Shown here: positions 27,301 through 39,300 of the stretch, piece by piece
Position numbering within the stretch: the stretch's first letter is position 1
Layout: every line of letters begins with the position of its first letter
Assembly (NCBI GenBank): GCA_037179385.1
Contig: CM074200.1
Span: forward strand, 36,645,884 to 36,709,883
Length of the DNA stretch: 64,000 nt
From: Holothuria scabra
Taxonomy: Eukaryota; Echinodermata; Holothuroidea; Aspidochirotida; Holothuriidae
Reading direction: 5' to 3'
Notes under the pieces: model-generated
Database searches by the model: none
Told to the model about the DNA's origin: nothing
Seen by the model: only the letters and a program-made list of their open reading frames with translations
Position numbers and translations under genes: made by a program

Positions 27301-30300
27301 AGATTCACCATAACTAACTTCATGAAGGTTTGTATAATAATGTTTAGAAATACATTTTATGTAATGGGTTAGTTAGCTAGTTAGTTAGTTAGATGTGGAG
27401 TTTTACCGCCCAGTTTCCAACCTATTGGTTCAAGTCGAGCCAGCCACGGCCTTTTTTCCAGTAGTGGCTCACTGGCTTGTTTTTCCTACTCAATTGCAAA
27501 TACAGAGCATTCCACCAACAGCAGTAGGTTCCATTTTTAGAGTCTTTGGTATAACTTGACCTGGCTGGGGAATTGAACCTGGGCCTTCCGCGCGTGAGAG
27601 GCAAATGCTCTTACCTTTAGACCAAGCATGAGGTCTATGTAATGAGACGTTGGGGTCAAGTGAAGTGATGTTAAACAAACACTTGTGGATTGTCTTATTC
27701 TCGCTGGCATCTGATTTCATATCATAAATGGAATAGCCTTAAAAGGAGTGTGATTTGTTACGCAAGTATACCTATGAGCGTGTGTAACTGAAACTACCAT
27801 AAAAGGTCATTGGAGCAAATCTGTTGTATGGAAGTATTACTATTTGTAATGCTTCAGCTATGATTTAGTGTATTGTTTTTAAATTGTGTTGCTTCCTTTG
27901 TATAAGTGTGTTCATGCTTTCATCTCTGGTTGGCACTGATTGGCACAGAGCATGGACGAAAACATGTGTATGTTAGGTGTTGCAGGTTTTAATGGTTGCT
28001 TGATTGCATGCAGAATGCAGATCAGTTGGAAGCTACCTTACTTTCAGTGACGACATTGAAAGCGCACCTTACCAACTCTTTTGACGTCCAGCCTTGACCA
28101 CATTTGTTTGTAAACACTGAATGAGTCTATTCCAGTTTATTACAGCTCAATCACATTTGGTTTTTTGTGATTTAAGTATTACGTAGTGATAGGGTAATCA
28201 TATCCAAACCCTTTTGAGGGCATTTGCCTCATATTACTTGTAACAATGTTAGTCCACTTCAGTTGACCTTCATCAGCTCCCACCCCACATGACAGTATAT
28301 TTAGTTTACATGTTTTGCATCTACTTTTCACATGATAGGCCTGGTTCCAATTCTCGTATCGTGTCACACCAAAGACTTCAGAAATGGAACCTACTGTGCA
28401 TGATGCTCTTCCTGAACAACAGAGGGCAGCAGACAGGGACATACCCCCATCTGGGAAAAGAATGTGGGCTCTACTAGATAAAACCAGAAGGTTTAATAAG
28501 TTGAGGCACAACACCCTACCTACAATCTTGGACAAAACTCCTTGGGACACCCCCGCTCCCCTTCGCAATGTTGACCACAGTTAGCCTATTCACGGCAAAC
28601 AGTCACTCTTTCATCGCAACATTGAAAGGGGGAGCCAGGGAGGGGAATTCATGTAAGCCTTTGAACTGAAATTCAAGAATATTATGGCAGAGTGTCCCAA
28701 CAGTTTTGTCCAAGATTGCCTGAGAATTTCGGGAAGTTAGAACTACTCGCGACACACAGTAGAAAGTGTCATTTTGTCTTGATGGGTTGATTTGCAAAAG
28801 GGAATAAGCTTAAGCACCCGATCGTTCATGTAGCTGTTTTCAACAGTTACTTGTTTTTGGTTTGCACTGTCTTAAAATAAAAAGAATATTGAAAAAATGT
28901 TTGTGTTTATGTATTTAAAGTTTGTTCCAAACAGTGACGTGTTACCTGATAAGTGCATTTTGGAGAGCAGAGGCACTGATGCATCCTGCCTATTATTACT
29001 TCATTTTAAAGTATTTTACCGTGTTTTCTCAAGAAAAAAATATGCCGTACATGCGAACTTGACGAGACCGGTAGTGAAAGATAAGTTTAACCCAACGGTC
29101 TACCATTTATTTTGAAAGCAAATTTGGAAGGAAAACGCAATGAAATTGCTTCGGTTTAAAGAGGGAAAAAAGCATGCATAACCAGTTTCATTTAACGTGA
29201 AATATGGAGTCACAGGGGTGTAATTTGCTTCAAAATATGCCAAAAGCCAGCCTTAACTAACGATCTACCATCGTTCTATGTTAAAAGCTTGGATCTCAGA
29301 TGCGCCTTTTACATTCCATGGTAGATCATGGCGCTCTTTCAGTTAAAATCTCGTCTCCTTAACACCAGTTTGCAATAGGAGTCAGACTTTGCTATCCAAG
29401 AAATTGTTTTGGTGTATATATATATATATAGTATCTATCGGAATAGAACGTATCCTGGCGATTACCTGGGCCTGAAAATTATTCAAAAGTCTCTTTCCAT
29501 ATTTCAAATATTAAATTATTGGCTCTAAAATTGCCTCCTCCAAGTTTAAAATTGTTTTTTAATTGGTTTTGCATCTGTATTACGAGGAGGAATTGGTAGG
29601 GGTTCTGCCCGTACCTCTGCCCATGGCTTACGAGATGCAAATTCCCCAAGAATACCTGCGACAGTCTATTCTTTATTATCGTCCCGACGCTAAATAAATG
29701 TATACAAATGAATCAAACAACACATTAAAACAACTCTTTATGCTAAAATCCTCAGACCTATAACAGTATAAGCCTCCGAAAAAACTTTTCCGAAAAAGTT
29801 GGCCCGAAAAATGAAGCATTATCTATTGAATTTGTTCTCATAAATAATACGCATGGAGCTCAGACAATCTTGGACAAAACTCCTTGGGACACCCCCGCTC
29901 CCCTTCGCAATGTTGACCACAGTTAGCCTATTCATGGCATACAGTTGCTCTTTCAGCGCAACATTGAAAGGGGGAGCAGGGGAGGGGAATTCATGTAAGC
30001 CTTTGAACTGAAATTTAAGAATATTATGGCAGAGTGTCCCAACAGTTTTGTCCAAGATTGAAGTAAATAACTTACTATCCCACACCACAGATCAGCCAAA
30101 GAGCTAGTCCTATTCAAATGCATGCAATGATTATTACTGGGACAGGGGATTGAATAGCCTCTGTTGAGTCTTTCCGGCATAGTTTTGTTCCCTCCCCCCC
30201 TCCCTTGGGAAACACACTGACTGTTACCTCCCTTGTTTTACTTCCCCTTGAATCACTACACTAGAAAGTCTGTGGACAAAGTTAATTTTATGCACAATCT

Positions 30301-33300
30301 GCTTAACTAAAACCTTCAAAAATCTACTACCAAATCAGTAGTAATCAGGGGAACCAATCAGAGAGTCTCTTGTGTTTAGGAGTTCATGAATATGCATAAC
30401 TGCACCATGCCTACGATTTCATGCGAGCATGGCTTGTAGCCAGCGGGATGATTTGATATTAATTGCACAAAATTCAGCAGCTCAACCTGGTGTAGACAAG
30501 ACTTCATTACAGAATCAGCAGCTTGAAGCCATTGTGTCGATATTAAAAGGGATGACACATTTGTAAACCTACTGACTGGATTTGGTAAGAGCTTAATTTA
30601 CCAATGTCTGCCGCTGTGTTCTGCAGCCACTGACGTATGTGGCATCAGTAGTACTAGCGCAACAGGGACTGGTTCTGCGAGTATTGAAGCACATGGGATT
30701 GTTATTGTCATAATGACAGTCACACTTTCATTGGTCAAGTATAGTTTATATGTCACGACAACGTAATTTTCGTAAACACTTCTTGAATATTTGACTATTC
30801 AAAGATACATATATTAAGACTGTCCAAAGACTTTGAGGCCAGGCAGGTCTGAGGGTGGACAGATATATGAGGCCATGCAGGTCCCTTGTGAGGATTAAAA
30901 GTACGGAGCCTGGTATTGTAATAGGGTGTAACGTTACAGTGTAAATTAAATAATAAAGATAATTGTTGGCCTAAGAGCCTTGACACTTGCTAGGCATTGA
31001 ATCACATTTAGTGTGATCACTGTACACTTGTGCTGCACATGATTTTCAAATTGATATTTTGCCCTCTGCAACATCAATGTGAACAGCTTTGTGAGTGGTA
31101 TTGAGATCTGTTGTATTGATTTTATCACAGGACCAATTTAAATGTTGTCATTGTACTGACGCTGTTGTAAAACAGTTGTAAGTTTGTCATATGTGATGAG
31201 TGGCATGAATAAAGTTATGTCATTGTTGTTTCTGCTCCAAACATCTCTTGCAGCCTGGAAGTCTGTACAACTGTGGGATGAAACCACTCATGTACTCAGA
31301 AATTGATGCTAAAACAAGGAAGATTGGATGGAGAAGGCTAGGAGAAGAAATAAAGTACTACAAGAATGATGTAAGGTAAGATAACAAAGCAATTTTGTAA
31401 GTACTTTTTATACTTTTTACTGGGCAATGCAGGTTAATATTTCAGTTAGGCCAGAGTTTCATTCAATTTTTAATTTTTAATCTGCATGCCATCTCCCAGT
31501 TGAAATTCCCTTTGGAACCCTTTGGGGTATAACCCTTTGAACCCAAAGTGTTTCAAATGGTACCCTTTGGAAAAACCCTTGCAATCAAAGGGTTCCCTTT
31601 GGTTCTTAATGGAATTTGGCAAATCTCAAAGGGAATTACAAAACTACCCTTTGCATAAGCCAAACCCTTTTGAAAACCCTTGAGCACCATTTGGAACCCA
31701 TTGAAACCCTTTGTTTTTTGGGTTTTTTGGGAATTTGGACAAAGGGTCCCAAAGGGAATTTTCTGCTGGGCTGTGTCTAGTTTGTTCAATCCCTTCATTT
31801 TGCATGGTTTTGCTACAAAACAATAGTTTACCATTGCTTTATATGTATCATGTTACTGCAAAACCATTGCACTGCTGCATCCTGGAATAGCTGCTTATAA
31901 ACCTGTGGTATGTAATCATGTTTTGAACACAGAATAGGCTTGAAGAGAAGATGTTTTTACATATGTGCTCCCTCTGGGCTATTGCAAAATAAATATGGCA
32001 GCCTCTATACAAAACTTAGTATTTGCAGAACCCATCCATATGTACAGCTCAGTATGACAGGATGGACTGTAGCGAAAACGTTAACGATACTGCAGGAGTG
32101 CGCCGAGTAAACAACCTGTGATGGTTTTTATTATTTTGCTCCCACCACACTATGTATTGTAGCAGACTATCAGAGCAATGGACAACCTGTTCCGTTAAGA
32201 CTTTAAAACCTTGCTAGTGCTGGTAGAATCATGCTGATTTTAATAATTGAGTGAAGTCAACCGTGCCCATGTCCTCATATCAGATACAGACAGGCTGTGT
32301 CCTGTACATGAGCTGGGAAACCTCATATGGTGTGTGATACATAAGTTGCTTGACTTGGTATGGGCCTAGACTACACAGCAAAATAATAAAGTATGACAGG
32401 ATGGACTCGGCTCAGAAACTTGGGATCATCTGGAGATTAATCATGACTTTATTTTCACAATAGGAAGATTGGGAGTTTTCTGTTGATAAAATAAAAATTC
32501 AGAACAAGTGGGTGACTACAGGGGACGTTATACCTGGAAACCCCTAAAACATTTCCTGCAAAGACTTTTCATTACAGTTATAATTCAAAATTGTACCCTT
32601 AATTTTTATAATGAAATTAAGCTGTTCTGGGACTTTGATGTCCTTTAAGTTCAAATATACTAAGGAAGTGTTATAGCAAGAATCTAGATGGCATGTTTGG
32701 TCTGAAGGTAAGAGCATCATCCTCTCATGCGGAAGGCCTGGTCGAGTCATACCAAAGACTTAAAAAAAGGAACCTACTGCCATTGTGCGTGATGCTCCGC
32801 ATAAGCAATGGAGTAGGGAAAACAAGCCAGTGAGCCACAACTGGAAAAAAAAGGACGTGACCGGTTCGACTTGATCCAATAGGTTGGAAAATGGGCCGTA
32901 AAACTCGATCTAACTCTATCTGACTAAGCAAGAATCTAGTGCCCACCACACATTTATAAGTACATTGTATAATGACATGCTTCAATCCGTGTATGGTCCA
33001 ACATGCATTGCACCATACTGGCCTACATGCTGTACACATTTTGAATGCACATAGTCATTGCAGCACAAACTGTATTGATCAATCTTGCTTGCATACAGTC
33101 AACCCCTGCTTTGTTCTCTTGCCCTGTAGTACTGTACACTAGTGTTGTAATGACTCGAGTCCCAAACTCCAGGGACTTGACTCAACTTGAGTCACCACAT
33201 GCCATTGACTGGATGTGACTCGAGTCACCATAAAATAAAATTTGAAAGACTCAACATGACTTGAGTCACAGAAGTTAATGACTCGACTTGACGGGAGTCT

Positions 33301-36300
33301 TTGTCCACAATGACTTGAGTCACACCTGAAAGTAATAAAACAGAAACTAAAATTTGTTTTCATCATCGGATGCAAACCAATGGCCATGAATTACTGCTTT
33401 ATCCAGTTCTGTATGTGCTTCTACCTGTACATAGGGGATCCTAACATACAGCTCTGCTTAACATGTGTAGCTCTGTCAATTTCACAGGATAATTCGTACA
33501 ACAAACAGTTGTACAGCTGTACAGTTGGCCACACTTTCTACAGCATATGTCACTATGTATAATTGTACATTCCGGCTGCATGGTCAAGTGGTTAGAGCAT
33601 CTGACTTGCAGTCTGGAGGTTGGGAGTATGAGTCCCAGCTGGGTCATACCGAAGACTTTAAAAATGGAACCTACTGCCATTGTGCTTGGGCAAGCAATGG
33701 AGTAGAGAAAACAAGCCAGTGGACCACAATTGGGAAAAAGGCCATAGCCAGCTAGACTTGAATCAATAGGTTGGAAACTGGGCTGTAAAACTCTATCTAG
33801 CTAACTAACGGTACATACATGTTGCACAGACTAAGTTATTAGTCTGGATCACAGCTACCTTGGTATACTTCAGTTTGGTCTGTAGTGGGAGTATGCGTCT
33901 CAAGTTTTAAACTTGTGGTGCAATTAGGTAGTCCTCACTACCTCTCCCAGTTGTGGGTTTACTCTGTTGTTTTCCTTTCTCCATAAACTGTGTGGAACAT
34001 CACCCACAACATCACTAGGCACTATTTTTCAAGTCTTTGGCATGACTTCATATGGGATCAAACCTGAACCCCCTGGGTTCTAGGTCAAAGGATGATTATC
34101 TGGGAATCAAACCTGGACCTTCCAGGTTCCTGGTTGAAGGAGGATGAACTTGGAACCCAACCGGACCTCTCAGACTCCTGGTTGAAGGATGATGATCTGA
34201 GATGCAGACCCGAACTGTCCAGGTTCCAGGCTAAAGGATAATGCTCTACCACTTGACTAAACACTCTGTATATATTTTGGCTGTTAAGGACTGATCAACT
34301 GATTATGAATATGTGTTAGAAGATTTTACATAATTGAGGAATTTCAAAATGATATGAGGTGATTAAAGAAATGGTGTTGATAGAAGGAAACGGTGGTGAA
34401 AGACAAAGAAATGTAAGAGTAATTCAGATGAACAAGTAACGGAGGAAAATAATCACCAGAAGCTGTACGTGTGAAAGGTTTGTACAACAGTCTATTGTAG
34501 GGCATTTCATTGCTTCCTAGTCACAGATTTATAAGATGGTCTGTGTTTTTTTACATTGTGTGTATCAGATATATTGGTTTGTATTATGTAAAACCATTAG
34601 CTTCTCTGTAATGACTCATGGCAGCAAAAACCTGTAAATACTTTTGTAAAATACTTATGGCTTGGGTTTGCCTCAACATGAAACTGTTTCAATGGCTAAA
34701 TGAGTTTGTCAGAATAAATGCAGACCAAAGATGTATTGTTCATTCTTTTTAAGGAAGCTTTGTTGTAATTGCTGTTGTACATTTCCAGTCATGTAGAAGG
34801 TGTACCTCCATTAAGACCAAAGAGTTAAAACCACACATAAATGGTAATTAATAAAAAGCTGTCAAATTTGAATCACTTTTCAACCTTTGCATTTGGAAGT
34901 ATTCATGTTGATGTTTCTTTCAGACGGACCGATGTTAAGGGATCCTACTACTCCCTGACATGGACCTGTCAGTTTCCTCATGATGGTGACACGTGTTTCT
35001 TTGCTCATTGTTATCCTTATACATACTCCGATCTTCAGGTAATTAGGGACACAAGTTTTCCATTTTGTAGAATTAGGAGGCAAAATTTGCCATTTTGGTA
35101 GTAGGCTATTTCAAAAAATGTTATGTACAAAATGACATTGCAAAAATTTAATCTGAATTTCAGAAAATGGAGAACCCATTGCTCTACAGGTAATGTAAAG
35201 AAGACCAGAACTAGCATGATAGCTTTAGCCAAGTATAAATAGCTACTAACCACACTGGTATAACAGGAGTACATTTTCAGGTTTCACTTATTAGCATTCA
35301 TCTATCACCAGGCTTTGTTAATGCCATGCTATGGTAAGGTCCCTTACAGAAACACACACTTCTAAAATCCTGATATGGGGACTGTAGATTGAGTTCTCAG
35401 CATCATGTTGACTCTGCAGTTAAAACCTCCAGCACATTATATATGAGATCCTTACCAGACTTGTGTAAACAAACTGTGTGGCCATGGGTGGCTCCCTTGT
35501 GTACATGGAAATTTTCTGGAGAAAAATAATCAGCTTAGGAAAAATCAAAGCTGCTGGTAGGATTACATACATGACTGTGCAATTTCTATTAAAATCTGTC
35601 AGGGGCAGTGCTTGACCTTACAGTCTGAGTTTCCTGAAGAGTCTCCTAGTGCTACCAGTGTGGTACTTGATGGTCTACTAATAACATAGATGTACCCTGA
35701 AAAAAGTCTTAAAACTTTGGGATTTTGTAGTCTATAGCAGTTTATCTACCTAGTGATGTACACCCTTTAGAATCTCAATTTCAAGTCATTAAATCACTTG
35801 AAAGCAGGTTTTAAATTGATAAAGATTTCTATGAGCTTCATGACAAAATGTAGAATGAAATACTCTGAGCAGATTAATGGGGAATGTTGTCACCCAAAAT
35901 TGACTATAACCTAAGGAAGTGATTTTATTAAAGGGGCAACCCTAGTTTCTTTTTGTTTTTACAAATTTTCCATGACTTTGATTATGCACCACTATCATAC
36001 ACTGAGTTAAACTAACAAAAAATGATTGGTCATCATAGTCTGACATTGTGATTGGTCTCTTTATGTGTGAGGCTGTCTAGTCTTGCATCTGTGAGGATTT
36101 TTTAACTGAAAAATATCATAAAATTCCCATTCAACAGTCATTTCCACAGAATTTATCTTTCTTCTCATCTGAAAGACCTGGTCAATGTCCCTTGATTCTG
36201 GTATCAGTTTGAAAATGACAAACAAAGTGCAGGGAAAAAGGTTTACACTATATTCACTGTCATACTATGATTGTCACTTTAAGAAAGGCTTCTTCTTTAC

Positions 36301-39300
36301 AATTCAAATAGTTTATAAAATGAAGCACGTGATAAAATGGTCCACTTGTCAAAAAAAAAAAACAGAGTTACACTTGTTTCATCATGTGTGGAACAAGTGC
36401 TTGGAAAAAGACTGGGGAGGAGAGGACTCTCAAAAAGAAAGTAGATTGACTTTTGAGGACTAAGGTTGTATTTCCACATGTCAAATTGAGTTTGGGACCT
36501 TACATATTACATTAACTATTGAACTGGTGTTCTCTCAAGTTCAAAAACCTTATTAGCAGATTTTAGCTATAGCATTCATAATATCCAGAACCCTGTTACT
36601 TGGAAGTTTTTCATTTTTCCAAAATTCAGTCTTTCTTTATCTGTTCTCTTTCACAGCAATACCTTCTTCATCTTTCCAATGACCCTGTTCGTAGCAAGTA
36701 CTGCAAGCAGCGAGTCCTATGCCGTTCTCTAGCAGGAAACCTCATATACATCCTCACAATCACTTCTGCTGCCAGAAATCCAGAAGATACAAAAGTAAGA
36801 GAAAGGCCCTTTTCCAAATAGCAATTACAATGGGTTCTGGGATATCTTTTGGTGTGTTTGTTGTTTTATTAATGACATTTTAATGTGAAATAAAATGATG
36901 CACACAAAAAATCTATCCCATGATCGTTTGTAATTGACATTTGGGTCTAATGTCAACATACTTTAGTCAGGGTAGGTTTGAAAGAGGAGTTAAGGATTGG
37001 TTTTCCTAAAAATGAAATGAAAAATTCATCACTGAATGCCAGAAAAAATGTTCGTGAGGATTATCATGACAAAAACTCCTGGGTAGTTTGGTACAAAAGA
37101 TCATTATCTATAGATAAAACTGATCAGTGCTTGTGTTTAGAGACTGTGGACAGCCATTAGTGGGGTCCATCAGCTTTAAATCATCTTTATTTATTGTCTG
37201 TATGAATTTCAAACTCTCATGTTCAGTGAAATTGAGGGAACCAAGATACAATTTAAGTGTACAACCATCCATAATACAGGTAAGCAAAGACATTGAATGA
37301 TTAAAAGGTGATAGACCCAGTTAATGTTGACTGAAATCAGACCATCACTTGCTGTTTGTATTTGTCTATACCATGGTAGAAGTTTAGAGTCAGGATTTGT
37401 GTTATTGCCAACAACTAGTGAGTTCCAGTTTTTTTTTTCGAAAGTGGTGATTGTTTAAATTGTGCAACCTGGGAGAGAGGTAAAAGGGGAAGGGGTGTCT
37501 CCTCTTTAAAATTTTGTTAGATGCAGAATAATGGTGATATATTTTGTTTTGAAACCTTGTAGGTTCATGAAGTCTTCATATATTATGGTTCTCCCTTCAG
37601 ACTAGAGTGCTGGTCTCACAAGAGCACAAATGGTGGTCTGTAATATGTATTAAGTCATTTGGTGGTGGTCAGCAGTTGTGAATGACAGATAAAGCTGACC
37701 ACCATAGCTACTTTAGAAATCAGAATACTGACTTAAGGGACAATAATGTCACAGGGATATCTTCAGAATTTTTATTGTGTGTGAAAAAAGTGAAATTGTC
37801 ATTTTCGTTTATCTCAGAGAAAAAAGGCAGTGGTTTTGACGGCAAGGGTTCATCCAGGAGAAACTAATGCCAGTTGGATGATGAAAGGATTCCTTGATTA
37901 TCTAACAAGTGACTCTATTGATGCAAAGGTATGTATCATGCCGTTGGCATAATTTACCTCCTTTCTTTCCCTTCTTTTGGATTTTCTCTTATCTTTGTCA
38001 AAAATAATTATTTTAGAAGTGTTGTGCTCCCAAAACAGAAACAGTTGGGTTAATCACAAAGTATAGACCTTATGCATTGATGTCATCCTGAGGTATGTTT
38101 AGAGGAAATCATTGGGCACACGGCGGACCGTAGCCCAAATGGCCTTTGTGTGTGTAGTAGACGGGGTTTCAGCCAGAAACACAAAAAAGGGGGGATTTTT
38201 TACTGCTAAACCCCAAGTCCAAATTGATGCTGTCCTAGGCTAAAGTTATGAGTGGATTCAGGGGGACAAAAGCTTGCTTCAAGGCCCCTGTAAGGTGCAA
38301 TTTGAAGGTTTTATTTGGCCGTTTGTTTGTGTAAGTTTAAACATTGCTGCAAAAGTGTCATCTTTTAAAGTAAGAAACCAAGATATTGACAATTTTCTTA
38401 TTTTTATGGAAATGAAAAGGGGGCGATTTTACCCACCTTCTTCTGGTAAGGGGGGGACAAATCCTCCTTTGCCCCCTCTGCTGGAAACCCTGGTAGAGTA
38501 TGTGCGTGTTGAATTGGTTGTCATATCAGATGTCTTCATTTGTTGGTGTAACTTGCAGTGATACATGTGTCTCTTCAAATAAAGGCATACTTTACGCTAC
38601 ATGACATCACATGGACCAGGTCTATTTGTTATTGATGTGTTCTCCAGGTAGATGGATAGACTTTCATATACTCTTAAATCGTTTAATGTAGTTGAATTAA
38701 TTTGGTTGGAATTAGTGAAAATTTTGAATTTTAATGCATCAGATTCAAGATTTTGAAGTTGGTAGAACGTAAAATGAATGAAACCAATAAAAAATCTATA
38801 GTTTTAGAATGTTACATTCAAGGTTTTAAAAGTTTCAGAATTCGGATGGATCACATTCAAGACCTTGAAAGGTTTAGAATTTGAATCTTCACTCCAAGCC
38901 CTCCACAGTATTAAAATCTCAATGAGTTAAATTCGAACCCTTCACAGTATTAGGATCTCAATGGGTTAAATTCCAATCCTTCACAATATTAGAATATGAA
39001 CGTGTCAAATTTAGGGCCTTGAAAGTGTGAGAATTTTTGGTATGACTGTTCAAATGCAGTACATTGGAAAGTATTCGAATTTGAATGGATAGTGGTTAGG
39101 ACTTAAAAATAAAAATTCAAAGTTAGAGGGTAATATGTTAAGGCTCTAAAATTTCTTGAATTTGAATGTGTATTAATGTAAAAGATTTACCCAAGGTGTT
39201 GAAAATGTTTGAATTTAAATCAGTCACATTTTCAAGGTTTTGAAAATGCAAAAATGTGAATGGTCATTAAAGTGCTTTAAATATTTTTTGCACTATGTAA

